Below, in pieces: positions 1 to 10,870 of a DNA stretch of 26,125 nt (positions are counted from its first letter, which is position 1; each line of letters opens with the position of its first letter). The translations under genes were made by a program, and so were the position numbers. The stretch comes from Acanthamoeba sp. SK_2022b (taxonomy: Eukaryota; Discosea; Longamoebia; Acanthamoebidae). Under the pieces are notes generated by a model. It saw nothing but the letters and a program-made list of their open reading frames with translations, searched no databases and was not told where the DNA came from. The stretch is taken from assembly GCA_027943245.1 (NCBI GenBank), contig JANDJZ010000624.1, forward strand, positions 1-26,125, written 5' to 3'.

Positions 1-3000
1 CCTCCCGGCGTGGCCTGGAAACCATCCGAGGCAGGATCGTTGCGTTCCATCTCCTCCTGGCATCGACGAGACATCACCCAGTCAGTAACAAACGCGAAAC
101 GACGTGCGTGCTCGCTCAAGTGTGCGTTCAAGTGGACACCTTGACCGACTGTCCATCGAGGTAGAAACAGGCCTCCGCGGACTTTGACTTTGTCTTCGAG
201 CCCAAGGGGGTCGTCCGCACGACGGGCACAGATCCTGTACTGTCTCGACTCCGCTGCGGACCTGCTGAGGAGGTCTGCTGGTACTCGAACACGTCGGAAT
301 AGGGCGACGGAGACGGTAACGACGGGGCCGAGTAAAGGTCGCGGGACCCCCCGGCCGTCCGCGACGGCGACGAGGGTGAGGCCGAGGTGAAGGTCGAGGA
401 CGGAGGCAGGAGCGACGCCGGGAGGGCCCTGTTGTCGGGGATCGAGATGCCGTCGGCCACGTAGTTGTCGAGCGGCGGCTGTCGGATGGCCGTCGCTTGC
501 CTTCGTGCCGAGGGCGAGGACGGAGCAAAGGGCTTGGCGACCGGCGACGACCACGGCGACTGCGACCCCCCGCGCTGCTGCGTGGTAGGCGAATTGCGCG
601 TCGTGCTGGGGCTGGAGTCGCTGTCTGCCAAGTACGCTCCACCTGCGGCGAATCCTGATGGCTCTAACGTAGCGCAAGCCACAACGGTAGCGATCAGCCA
701 TGGCGTCACACGACCAACGACACACATGAGCAACACACTTGTATAAGATAGGATACCGGAGAAAGAAGAGGAAGGCGAGGCGGTCGAATTCTTGTAGCCG
801 CCCCAGCTGGCCGAGCTGGCGGGATGCGAGGCGGACCCCGAGTGGTTCAAATGCTCGGCCTCGAAGTTCTCGGTGTCGAGGTAGGGGTCGGCCACCTGGG
901 CGTACTTGGACGCCGTGCCCTTGGTCGCCACGGACTTGCCGTCGACGCGCCGAGGCAGCAGTTCATAGCCCTTTTGCAGGAACACCTTCTCGAGGAACTC
1001 CTTGATTGGGATGTTGGCCTTAGTCTCTTCCTTGGGCCTGCGTGAGGAGTGTTATACCGACATGCCTACTACTACGCACACAACACAACGGGGAGAAGAT
1101 GATACCTGGTGCCTTTGAAGGGCGGGTAGCCGTGCCAGACGGGGTTGTTGGTGTAGTGATCGTACTTGCCGTCCTTCTTGCGGAAGCTGAACGCCTGTCA
1201 AACCCATCACCCAACGGCGCTCGAGGTTAAGCGCCAAACAGCCTCGGCAAGCACTGATGAGGGGCTACACGCGCCACGGTCGTGAGGGGAGTACCAGACA
1301 CGTGGGGTAGGTGCGCGAGAAACGCATGAGCACGGCCTCTGGGTGGTTCTCCAGTATCTCCTCGGCGTGGTGTCTGTTAATTGCTCATGAGCGGGCGAGC
1401 GGGTGCGGCTGGGAGTGGAGCGTGCAGGCCCACCTGTTGATGAGCCCCAGGAAGCCGGAGCCCAATACGTAGTTGGAGAAGTTTTCGATGAACTCGTGGT
1501 AGGGCCCGAAGAGGCGAGTGAGCACTTCCCACCTGGCAGAAGGGACACGGTAGGGATCGCTTTGTAAGGGAGCGACAGCGAATACTCAAGGAAGGCCGTG
1601 AGAAGGTTGGAGACGCACTTGTAGGTGGTCACCATGTTGTCGCGCGGGAAGTTGAGGAAGTAGTTGAAGTAGTAGTACAGGTCCTGCTTCATCTTCTCAC
1701 TGGTCACGGACAGGAACTCCCTCTCGATCACCAACTCGTAGAACCTCTGAGAGCAGGCGGATGCACGGATGAGCGCGCGTCTCTTGAAAGCAAAACGCGA
1801 ACCAGAAAAGAGCAAACGCATTGCGCGGCGTGAGCAGAGCGACCAACCTCGAACTCGCATGCATACTTGTCGCTGCCCACTCGCATCTGCCAGATCAAGC
1901 GCGCCTGCTCGCGATCCACCAAGTCAGACCATTCTTCCGAGATGGGCACCGATTGCTGCCACAAGGGCTTCTACGCACCTGCGGGTCCGATATGATGGCG
2001 GTCGGCGATGCCCGCTTGCGGGTGGGCGACGCGCTCATCGGACCGGGAGCTGAAGGCTTGGCCGGAAACAGGACCTTCAGCTGCTCATAATACCTGCGCA
2101 GCGACGGACACACGTCAGGCCGACCACTTCTACGCACGCGCACAGACTCTGTGAGGAAGTCCTACCTTCTGATCGACAGTTCAAAGATTTCGAAGTTGGA
2201 GTTCCACTTGGTGCGACCGCTGAGGATGTCCGAGAGTGCGAGGATGGTATCGCGCAGCTGCGTGTTCATGATCTTGAGCAGCTGCGTGAGGAACGCTCGT
2301 CTTTCCTGCTCCTCCTTATCATTCAGGCCCATTCGTTTCTGTTCGAGAAACATGGGTCAGTCCCAAATGCCGTGCCGGGTCTAGCAGCGGAGGGAACTCG
2401 CCAGAGAACGATTACTTTTTGTTGCTGGCGTGCGGCTTGGAGCTTGAGGTACTGCCTCAGGAGGTCGACCGTTGCGTTGACGTAGTCGATCGTATTGTCC
2501 GTCGGGTTGTACTCCACCAACGGGTCCGATGTGAAGAGCGAAGCGTTCTTTTGCTGCATATCACCAGAGAGCAACAACAGAACTCATCAGCAGGTTGGCG
2601 AAAGCCCTCAAGTAGCGCGTTGGTTGATATGGGGTGGGACATGCCTTGTTCTTCTTGGCGGCGATGTAGGCCTGGTCCTTGAGTTTGATTTCTTTGATGT
2701 AGTTCTGCACTACATAGCTCAGGTAGTCGCATACATGCAAGCTCCTCTCGGCATCATGGCTCTCTGTCACTGTCTTGCGTGGGAGATTGTTAATACACAG
2801 TTCGAATGCCCAATAAGTGGTGCCAGTTGAGCGAGGAAAACAGTACGGCGATCCTTGTTGTGACTGTACCAAGCACGGTTGACCAGCACAACCTGGTGAA
2901 GCGTGTGTACGTCCAAGTACGAGAAGATCTGTACACCGGTAGCCCCAGTATCAAGTATTAATAGGGGAAGTGGGCTGTGCGCGTCACCGTCTACGGGAAA

Positions 3001-3179
3001 AGAATTATTTATAAATAACTTACAAATAAATAAATAAAAATAAATAAAAATGTAGGTAGGCGAACACGCAGAAGGATGGGCAGGCCTATGGCGTAGTGGT
3101 TGAAGAGGTCAGTTCCTTGACCCACGTTGCGCACTTCCTCCTGCACGTCGTACGCTCCTCGGTACCCGTCGTACTCCAT
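1..3179 (-). CDS. F-box protein with Cbl-like EF-hand/SH2 phosphotyrosine-binding module (partial at left edge)
   Basis: Likely substrate adaptor of an SCF ubiquitin ligase that recognises phosphotyrosine proteins. The ATG is at 3177-3179. The F-box spans the first splice: LPILLR (exon 3179-3066) joins IFSYLDVHTLHQV (from 2928). Helical exons follow (about 2645-2750, 2553-2416, 2338-2166, from 2093), then FYELVIEREF (1746-1586) and WEVLTRLFGPYHEF (1532-1434), which resembles the Cbl EF-hand segment. The SH2 has HHAEEILENHPEAVLMRFS (1373-1295), where the Arg of LMRFS is the expected phosphotyrosine ligand. It continues in 1194-1106 and 1037-757, ending IPIKEFLEKVFLQKGYELLP. The tail (663-131) is Ser/Pro-rich. 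An in-frame TGA lies at 128-130, but a weak donor at 145 and an acceptor at 57 would add an exon (56-1) beyond the edge. Boundaries near 2800 and 1990-2090 are uncertain. Dictyostelium is known to have an F-box/SH2 protein (FbxB), so this may be its relative. No RING is seen. Confidence 0.8.
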
Positions 3180-3566
3180 TCCTTCAAAATCAGATTATAT
3201 GCCTGCCGTATACCCCTGCTCTCGCCGCTCGCGTCCGCGTTGCCTCTATGGAGTTGCAAGCCTATTAATTTGCAAACGGTCTCTTTGCTTTCTCTTTCGT
3301 CAGCTTGCTCTCTGTCCACGGTCTTCTTCTTTCAGTTCAAAGCTCTGTTTGTCTTCATGGTTCCGTCGCCTGGCGAGTTAGTGACAATTTTTAAATTCTT
3401 TGCTTACCGGAAAACCCCAAACCGTGCAAACTGGGACCATCTTTCTCAGATGAAGGCTCCGTGTGGTTGCAAGCCAGGCTGGGGACCACACGAAGCGCTC
3501 AGACTCGACGAAAGTGAGCAATGTAAAAGTGTTCCGTTTATGATCAAATTTTTAATTGCTGCGGGC
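3180..3566. other. Intergenic region between the RasGAP and F-box genes
   Basis: 387 bp between the RasGAP stop (3567) and the F-box ATG (3179), both minus strand. It holds the RasGAP 3' end and F-box promoter. Pyrimidine-rich on the plus strand around 3280-3350 and A/T-richer at 3380-3420. Open frames here have no family likeness. No clear motif seen. Confidence 0.6.
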
Positions 3567-3934
3567 TCAGCCAAACAAACGGCTGAACTTCTTCTTGGAG
3601 CTGGTGTCGGCAGAGGCGGCGGCGGCGGTGACCTTCCTGTGCTTCTCTTTCTTCTCCTTCTCCTTCTTCTCTTTCGGGTCTTTCTTGTCACTGCACATAA
3701 CGATGAGGTGGCACAATGACCACGCATGAGCATGTGCTGCACCAGCATGAAGCGTTGGTAGAGGGAGTGTACTGGAAGACGAGCGCCTCCTGTGCAGGAT
3801 CGAGGAGGACTTCGAAAATCTCATGCAGCCGGTACTGGACGGCGAGCGGCACCTCCTTCAATCCGACCGCCTTAGTTATGGCAGTTGCGTGTTCATAAAT
3901 GAACGTGTAGAGCGTGGATAACGCCTTGTCCTGT

Positions 3935-3985
<51 letters not shown>

Positions 3986-6833
3986 TGTGCGATAGCCCAG
4001 CAGGTCAGGTTGGCTGCGTCTTGCTTTTTGGAGAGCGGGCTTGGAGTGCGCACCTTGGGCCCCTGCAGTGCATCGTTCCACGGCACCAGTGCGGGCGGAT
4101 GTCGCTCGGAGTGCGGGAGAGCGGACTGTGCGTGAGGAAGAGCCCCCCCAGCATGAGCAAAGTTCGCATTGCGACATAAAATTGCGAGGACAGGTACCAG
4201 CTGGGTTTCGGCAAAGAACGTTTGGAAGGTGCGCGCCGAGGCGGTGATGAATTCGTTGAGGGCCGAAAGGGCCTTCAGCATCGCTTCGTTCTTGCCCACG
4301 GACTACGAGAAGGGAAGAGGAGATGATGAGCGGGAGCACCACCGGACAGCAAACGGGGCGAATGACATACCTTGGCCGCCTCGCCTGTGGTGGCGTCGGC
4401 GATGTAGCCCATGACCCTTTCAATGGTATCGAGGTTCTTCTGTGCCTCCTTCTTGGGCGCGTCCCGCACGATGTCGTAGAGATGAGGGTTCTTGATGACC
4501 GGGAGGATGAGCCCCACGAGTAAGAAGCGGCACACGCTGAAGTTTTTGCCCTTCTTGCGGCTCTGATCCTGCACAAACACCAGCAGCTGGAGCAACGGCC
4601 TGCACTCGAGCGTAAGTCCATTGCGGTTTGGCGAGGTGGATTACATGGAATGCAGGAACGCACTTGGGACACGTTTGCAGGGAGTTGATGATGGTCTCGC
4701 TGAGGGTTCGCAGGACAGTGATGAGCTGCTGCTGCATTTCTTGCAAGGTGCCCGAGCCCTTGCTCTCGTCCACCTACGCGCACGCACCCAAAGGAAAGGT
4801 AAGGCAAAGGTCACGACAATTGACCGCTATGAAGCACATGAAGCGAGGGTCGCGCCGTACGTCGTAGTTGACGTTCTTCTGCATGATGGAGCCGATCACA
4901 GGGCCCAGCACCTCGGCCAGGTATGGTCGGCACGTGAGCCGCACGTACGCGCCGAACATCTTCATCGAAATCGACGAATCCAATTTATCTGAACACCAGA
5001 GACCGATGTAAGCTTTATATACTCAATATCAACAACTGCACAATTGTGGTGAGCAGAAGGCGTGCCTGGGTTCTCAACGATTTTCTCCTTCTTAAACTGT
5101 TCTCTTAGGAGGGCGGAGCTGCTTTTGTGGGCCTCGAACACAGTCATCAGCGCCTCGGCAACCCTAAGCGACCAGTCGTGCTTGTCCTTGCCTGAATACC
5201 CATATAAAGAAGACAAATAAATAAAATAAAAATAAAAGTCGAACGAGAATGGCTGCGCACCGGAACTATCGTCTGCTGTTTGGTGCGCAGTGGTGGTCAG
5301 CGCGATGGGGAAGGAGTACTGCTTGTCGTCCAGCAGCAGCTGCAGAAGATAACCACAGCGGTGAAACGAAACGCACACGGAGAGGGTCAGTCCAAAACAT
5401 GGACAAGTAGGAGCAAGCACTAACGACAGCGTACGTGGGTGAGCTGGTTCATGGGTCCCTCCAGCTCCTTCGAGACCACGCTCGGGCTCGGCTTTCCGAC
5501 CTTGTACAGGATCGTGCGCATCTGATCTGCCGTCCTCACACAAATCCGCTGCGCGACGCCCAACGCAAGCCACGGTAAGTAGATGATGTCACAGGTCGCG
5601 TGGTATTGGGGAGCGGATTGGAGGAGGGGGAGCGTGCCATTGTGTGTTGATCGTTGAAGTGCTCGCTGAGGCTCTTGAGGAAGGCCTGCTTGTGGGTATT
5701 GAGGTGCTCATTCAGGCTGGTGATGGCCTCGTCCATATCCTGGTCGGGACACACCGGGCTCTCTACAATGGAAGAGGGGATCACTGTGCTGAGGTCGAGG
5801 AACAGGTCCTTGCACGTGGGCAGATTCTCGTCGATCCAAGGCACCATGCTCATCATGAACGGTTCCTGAATTCGCGTTCGGCACAAACCAGCTGTGTGAG
5901 CTTGACGTAGCCACAGAGATGAAGTTGATGCTCTCACCTTGAAGAAACGGGTTCCGTTGGCCAGATTCTGCATGGTCTTGGTCAGCAGCACCAAAGTTCT
6001 GCGCACGTTGGGACCCTTGGCCACTGCGTCATCGAATCGCGTGGTGAGTTGGTCGAACATTGGGGGGGGGGAAATAGTAAAAAACGGTGAAGCGGCCATG
6101 AGAGCGGGACGTACAAGTGGTAAACTCGGGCATGATGGTCTCGGGCGCGACGAGGGCAGGGCAGATATATCGAAGGAAATAGAAGCCGCCGGTGGCGATG
6201 GGCCAATCCAGGTCCGGGAATTTGCGCTTCGTTTCCGTGTGCAGCAGGTTGCATATGATCCGGAATTGGCTGAGGCCACGGTGTGTGTCAGAGACACGAC
6301 ACGCGGCAGTGTTTGGGGCAAGCCGTACAGTGGGCACTGGTCGACCATCGAGTCGATGCGTTGAAGGAACTTTGTACAAATGGCGGCGAGGTCGACGACG
6401 TGCTGCTGGACCACATCTTCGGCCAGTTCGCAGCGAAAGGAATCGATCTGCAAGACAAGAGGGGAGTGAGTGGGCGCACGGGAGGCACAAAGGTGGTAGG
6501 GGGAGCGGGAGACCAGCCGCGCACCTCCACGTCTTTGTCCTCGAGGGCGAGCTCCTTGAGGAGCGGACCGAGCAGTTCCTGCAGGTATCGCCGGCCGCTC
6601 AAGCGGATGAAGTGGCCCAGCACCTTGGCTGCCACACTATTCGATCGGAAGAGCGTACCGATCTCAACTGCACGAGCAGCACGAACAGACTACGATAAGG
6701 ATCTGAGAGCATTGAAAAGTAGTGGCGAGCTGCGTACGTGTCCGATTGATTTCGTATTTGATGGTCCCTTCGAGCAGGCGCATCAGCTGGCCATGGTTCA
6801 TGAAAAAGTTGACTAAGCTCTTGGTCAGCTCGC

Positions 6834-6919
<86 letters not shown>

Positions 6920-9566
6920 AAGTGAGTACGGAAAACAAACAAAAACGGCAGGGCGCGCCGGAGGACCCCGAAGTGAAGTGCGGCCGCACCAGAGTAGTCA
7001 TGTCAACGCACTCGCACAGGGCAAACACCGTATGGAGGTTCTCGTTCAAGCACAGCTGCGTTGGGACCACAAACGCAAGGGCAGGTTCGTTAGCAACAAG
7101 TACAGTATAACAAGCACGAGATAAATAAAGGTAATAAACAGACAACAACGAGCTTGAAGGGGCACCTCAGTGATGACGGTCTTGCGGCATTGTGGCTGCG
7201 CGAGGAGAACTCGGAGCTGCTCAGGGGTAAGGGCGGCATCCTGTTCCTTGTGCTCGGTCTCGGCTCGCCGCCCCATGAGTTCCGTGATCTGCTGCTGGAG
7301 CTCGGGACTGAGCGCTTTCGCCATGCTGTGTGTTGACGAGCGCGGCCCATCCCACAGGTAGGTCGTCACCACCATGCGGTCCCCCACAGTCGGCGAGGCA
7401 TGGAGCCGCATGCGAGATATATGGGAGCCCGCAGAGGGAAAAATGGGTGAGGCAAGACAACAAACGCAACCCCATTCAAACGGTAACAGGAAACGGAAGA
7501 GAAAATATTAAAAGAAATGCGAATAAATATGAAAGTCCAGGCCCGTTTTGGGTGACGGCACGTACGCTTGGTCATGCTGCTTGATTTCGGCCTCGGCTCT
7601 GCTGACGAGGTCATCCCGGGCGCCTGGTGAACCACATGAATCAAGACATGCATTACAGGATGGACTACACCGCCGAGGAATGGAGGGGGAAGGAGCACTA
7701 ACTTCGCGAGGTCTGGAGGCCGATGACAGTGCCCGTAGAGGCAGGCAGCTGACGTGCTGGAAGAAGACGGGGCGTGCTGATGTGCAGCAGACACACGTGA
7801 GAAAACGGTGAGCAGATGAAGAGTGTCAGGCGACCAATTCAAAGCATTAGCAAGGTACCGGTTATCGCTGGAGGCAAGCTGCGTGTGGCGCTTGTCGGCA
7901 ACGGGCGAGAGAGGCGCGCGAGGACCGATCGCTGGTAGGGAAACAGTTTGAGGACTTGTCCCGATCTTTCTCTTTGTATTGCGTGTGCGTGTGCGTGTGC
8001 GTGTGCGTGTGCGTGTGCGTAAATTGGCCTTCGGAGAGCACGCACTGGAAACAGAGCCGGAATGGAGTCGCTGGCCAGACATGTTGAACAGTGCACCGCC
8101 TGAGTGAAGAGGGAAACAGTCAGAAACAGGAGTTTTGCTTGGAGGGAAGGCAAGACAGGCATAGACTACCTGACGACGCCGAACCCAATGCTCCGCCGCT
8201 CGAGCCGCTGGCCAGGGAGCCCGAACCGCTAGAAGTGGACACAGACGGCGACAATGGATTGACCGGTCCGCGGGTCGGTGAGGACGGCCGCACGCTGGCG
8301 CCACCCTTCGCTGCCTCCCAACCTCCGCGGCCGGGCGAGCCGGGCGCGCGGTCGGCGTTGACGGATTGCTCGGGTGTGGGAGATGCGGGCGTGGGGGTCG
8401 CGGACGCTCTGGAGGAATCCCACGAAGAGGAGAGCGAGACGTTGGCCGGCATGGGAGAGCTGGCCACGACGCTCGGTGCGTCCTTCTTGGCCTCCTGGAA
8501 CTGCAGGAATCGTTGCTTGAGGAGGGTGAGGATCTCGTTCTTCTTGAGGAGTTGCTCATCCTTTTCCGCCAGCTGCTCCTGTAGCTGCGTGATCGCTTTC
8601 ACTGCCTGCAGCCGACCGGACGTAAGTAAGGACGCCCTTGACGTGACTTGAGACCGTGAAGGATGGTACCATTTCCTTGATCCGATCGAGCTCGTCCTGT
8701 TTCTTCTTGCGCTGTGCCTCCTTCTCCTGAGCTTCGCGCTGATAGTTGTAGGCCTTGGCACGCCAGTCTTTCACCTCCTCCAGTAGGATGCGCGTCTGCT
8801 CCTTGGTCTGCTCGGCCAGCTTACGCCTGAGATCCCGCTCTGTCTTGAGCTTGCTCAGAATCCAAGGCGGGCACATCTCCAGGTCGGCCTTCATCTGTGC
8901 GGCATCGGTAGGAGTTGTGGGTACCACTCGGCGCGGTTCTGTTGCACGACGCGGGCGAACAGATGACATGACACGCACGCGTACGCGTCCCAACAGAAAT
9001 ACACACGAGGTGCCAGCGGGCTCATCAGCGATAACGTCCACGCACCACACGCAGGTTGGCACGCACAATGCGTGTATGGCACCCGACAAAGGAAAAAGAG
9101 ATAAAATGCTCTGGAAACAATAAACGAACGGGGTCACAACGGCGGAGGCTTGGGCTTTGAAACTAGCCCGAACGTTTGATGAACAAAGGTAAAGTTTGTA
9201 GCGATCTACGAGGAGCACTGAGGGAGCAAAGGCGCCCATCGGAGGTTTTCTTTCCGAGTGGCCCATCCACCGGAGTAGCCATAAAGATTTGCGGGGCTAG
9301 CACGGGGGGGGGGGGCGTACGCACCATCCGAATAGTCTTCCTGCATGGAAGGTGCCAACAAAAGCTGAAGGGAGGGCTGTTGGTGGAGGGCCTTGGGGGG
9401 GGGCAGAACAACCTGCAGCTGCACACCACCGCAGAGCTCTTGGTTGTCGCCGTCAGTGGTCTCGTCTTGACCAACGATCGCACTGATGAACCGTTATTTA
9501 CTGTGTGTGAGATGCGCTCTGGGCGTTGATTGGCGTTCCTGTAGTTGCATACTTGGCATTCCACAT
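3567..9566 (-). CDS. Coiled-coil protein with tandem RasGAP domains, the second degenerate
   Basis: GTPase-activating protein for Ras-like GTPases. About 25 exons join in phase to about 1135 residues. The N-terminus (exons 9566-9553, 9482-9325) leads into a charged coiled coil (8938-8670, 8605-8170), then a Ser/Pro-rich linker (to 7566). RasGAP-1 (7055-5593) has TLFRSNSVAAKV, where Arg (about residue 494, codon near 6645) is the arginine finger, and GGFYFLRYICPALV, the second conserved Arg motif. RasGAP-2 (5548-4198) keeps the fold (RPYLAEVLGPVI; RFLLVGLILPVIKNP) but has neither Arg. The C-terminal exons 3930-3773 and 3690-3567 end in a Lys-rich tail, FSRLFG, TGA. The start is uncertain: an in-frame ATG at 8969 would give 1088 residues, and the frame is open upstream of 9566 to an acceptor near 9651. 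The 9566 model is preferred because donor, acceptor and phase agree and 8939-9324 is pyrimidine-rich like an intron. One intron (4989-5065) appears GC-AG. Confidence 0.87.
3936..3984. repeat. (GT)n microsatellite at the end of a RasGAP intron
   Basis: About 24 GT units. On the coding (minus) strand it is (CA)n, and the acceptor CCACAG at 3936-3931 follows at once, before exon 3930-3773. The intron is 3931-4197. Confidence 0.95.
6836..6918. repeat. Compound (GT)n(GA)n microsatellite forming a splice acceptor
   Basis: About 31 GT units (6836-6897) then about 10 GA units. On the coding minus strand this reads (TC)n(AC)nAG, directly ending at the acceptor AG (6836-6835) of RasGAP exon 6834-6738. 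The TC part may serve as polypyrimidine tract. Confidence 0.95.
7981..8020. repeat. Hexanucleotide (GCGTGT)n repeat
   Basis: Nearly seven copies of GCGTGT inside the RasGAP gene. In my model it lies in intron 7932-8045; unspliced, it would encode an Arg-Thr repeat in frame. Confidence 0.9.
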
Positions 9567-9897
9567 GCCCAGCAGAAAATCAGCCAATCCGGCGAATTTC
9601 GCTCTTTGGTCTGTGACCCTTGCCTCAACTGGAGGATCACCAATGGCCTCCTGTTACGCACCTGGTTGGGTCGTGGTGTTCTAGCAAAGGGCAAGGAGAT
9701 GTGGGCCACTGACTTTTCTCGTGAACTTTACCCTTGATGGAGAGGGATTGGGGCAGATGGCTCCCATTCATACCGCGTTGGCGTACTAGGGCAGTCACTC
9801 TCGGTGGCACTGTAGGGCTAAGAGACAAAGACAAACTGGAATAGACGACGCACCAGACAGAACTTTTTCCCTTGACTCGAGCACATCGCGCTCCGCC
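9567..9897. other. Divergent intergenic region between RasGAP and membrane-protein genes
   Basis: 331 bp between divergent start codons. On the minus strand 9567-9650 is open in the RasGAP frame back to a possible acceptor at 9651, so part may be an extra RasGAP exon. The rest should hold both promoters. No TATA box is evident. Confidence 0.5.
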
Positions 9898-10725
9898 ATG
9901 TGTGCCACAACCCACCTCGTCCTTTTGGCGCTCTTGTTCATTCTCCCTGCCACATCGCCGCTACCTGGCGCAGCCGAGTCTACGTCCTCCCCTCGCGTCC
10001 ACTCTCACATAGATCATTCGTCCGAGTTGAGTCTTCACCTGCTTGACAGACTCGATCAGCAGAGGGCCAGAGGGTGGACGCTGAAGGACCTGTGGTCTCC
10101 AACTGGAGAAGTCCAGGGTCACGACGTGAAGAGAGGCGACCTCCTGAGCGGGGAGCGTTTGGCTGACTTGGCCGCGGGCGCAGTGCTCGGGGTGGTGCTC
10201 GTGCTGGTGACCTTGGGGCTCGGCATGACGTGCCGTCTGTTCATGTGTCGAAATCGCCGAACGTTGGGCAGACAGCTCGGCTACCGCGTCATCGACGAAG
10301 AAGCCGCGGAGGAGGAGGCGCAACTGCCTGAATTCTCCTACACCGATCTGGAGAAGGAGCGACTGCAGCGCCTCAAAGAGGAGTCACAGCAGAACCAGCA
10401 GCCGAAGCGCAAGTGGTGGCAGACGGGGCGTAGAAGCAACGACGAGCAGGTGCCCAGCGATCAAGGCCACGATCAAAAGCAGAGGCCCCCGATGGTGCCG
10501 CAGCTCGACACTGAGGAAGGTCCAAAGGGAGAGGCGGAGGACAAAGCACCTAGCGAAGCAACCACGGCACGGAGCCTGCTGCTCTTCGGCAAGTGGCGGT
10601 GGGCGCCCACACGCGAGACCGCGACGAGGGACAATTCCAGCGGCCCACCTCTGGCTGTGACACAGTTAGACGCCTCTCCCTCGCCACCATGGAAACGACG
10701 TGCTAGCGATGCGGCCAGAGTGTGA
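9898..10725 (+). CDS. Orphan single-pass type I membrane protein (275 aa, intronless)
   Basis: No family recognised. The single open frame starts at ATG 9898 in a good context (gccATG). Residues 1 to about 25 look like a signal peptide (hydrophobic LVLLALLFILPATSPLPGAA). A short lumenal or extracellular part of about 60 residues follows, then one hydrophobic span (LAAGAVLGVVLVLVTLGLGM, about residues 90-109) and a basic stop-transfer stretch (RLFMCRNRRTLGRQ). The remaining roughly 150 residues are polar and probably disordered, with an acidic patch (EEAAEEEAQ) and many Gln, Lys and Arg. The predicted topology is lumenal N-terminus and cytosolic tail. It is the only gene here longer than 500 bp without an intron, so it may be a young or fast-evolving gene. 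Signal and membrane features are seen; function is unknown. Confidence 0.75.
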   Translation: MCATTHLVLLALLFILPATSPLPGAAESTSSPRVHSHIDHSSELSLHLLDRLDQQRARGWTLKDLWSPTGEVQGHDVKRGDLLSGERLADLAAGAVLGVVLVLVTLGLGMTCRLFMCRNRRTLGRQLGYRVIDEEAAEEEAQLPEFSYTDLEKERLQRLKEESQQNQQPKRKWWQTGRRSNDEQVPSDQGHDQKQRPPMVPQLDTEEGPKGEAEDKAPSEATTARSLLLFGKWRWAPTRETATRDNSSGPPLAVTQLDASPSPPWKRRASDAARV

Positions 10726-10870
10726 AGTAAGTGTTCTCCCCCTCTGCACTTGTACAGAAACGATCGTGTAAATCGAAGAAAGAGATGCTTCCTCCTTGTC
10801 CCTCAGATTGTTCTTCTACCTTGTTCACTTTAAAAAAATATATATATAATCTTATATTATTCCTTGTAAA

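Noticed and set aside
82..642. Minus-strand Arg/Pro-rich frame
   Set aside because: Shadow frame of the Ser/Pro-rich tail in the F-box gene, caused by GC bias.
664..756. Hydrophobic stretch resembling a transmembrane helix in the F-box gene frame
   Set aside because: It lies between a good donor (756) and acceptor (664) and is open by chance; removing it keeps the frame, so it is read as an intron.
3096..3719. Plus-strand 207-codon frame
   Set aside because: Overlaps the F-box first exon, the intergenic gap and the RasGAP last exon on the other strand; no family likeness.
3914..4179. Open frames with Cys-Val repeats
   Set aside because: Translation of the (TG)n microsatellite; the same applies at 6837-7124 and 25385-25518.
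7981..8020. CRISPR-like or telomere-like array
   Set aside because: Plain hexamer without spacers, in a gene and single-locus; it is a microsatellite.
7966..8045. Arg-Thr dipeptide repeat protein
   Set aside because: The hexamer repeat is open in frame, but a strong donor at 8045 and acceptor at 7932 remove it in phase.
9304..9315. G-quadruplex or promoter element from the 12-G run
   Set aside because: A single homopolymer lacks the four-run layout, and on the coding strand it sits just after a RasGAP donor; similar runs at 6062 and 15817 are also intronic.
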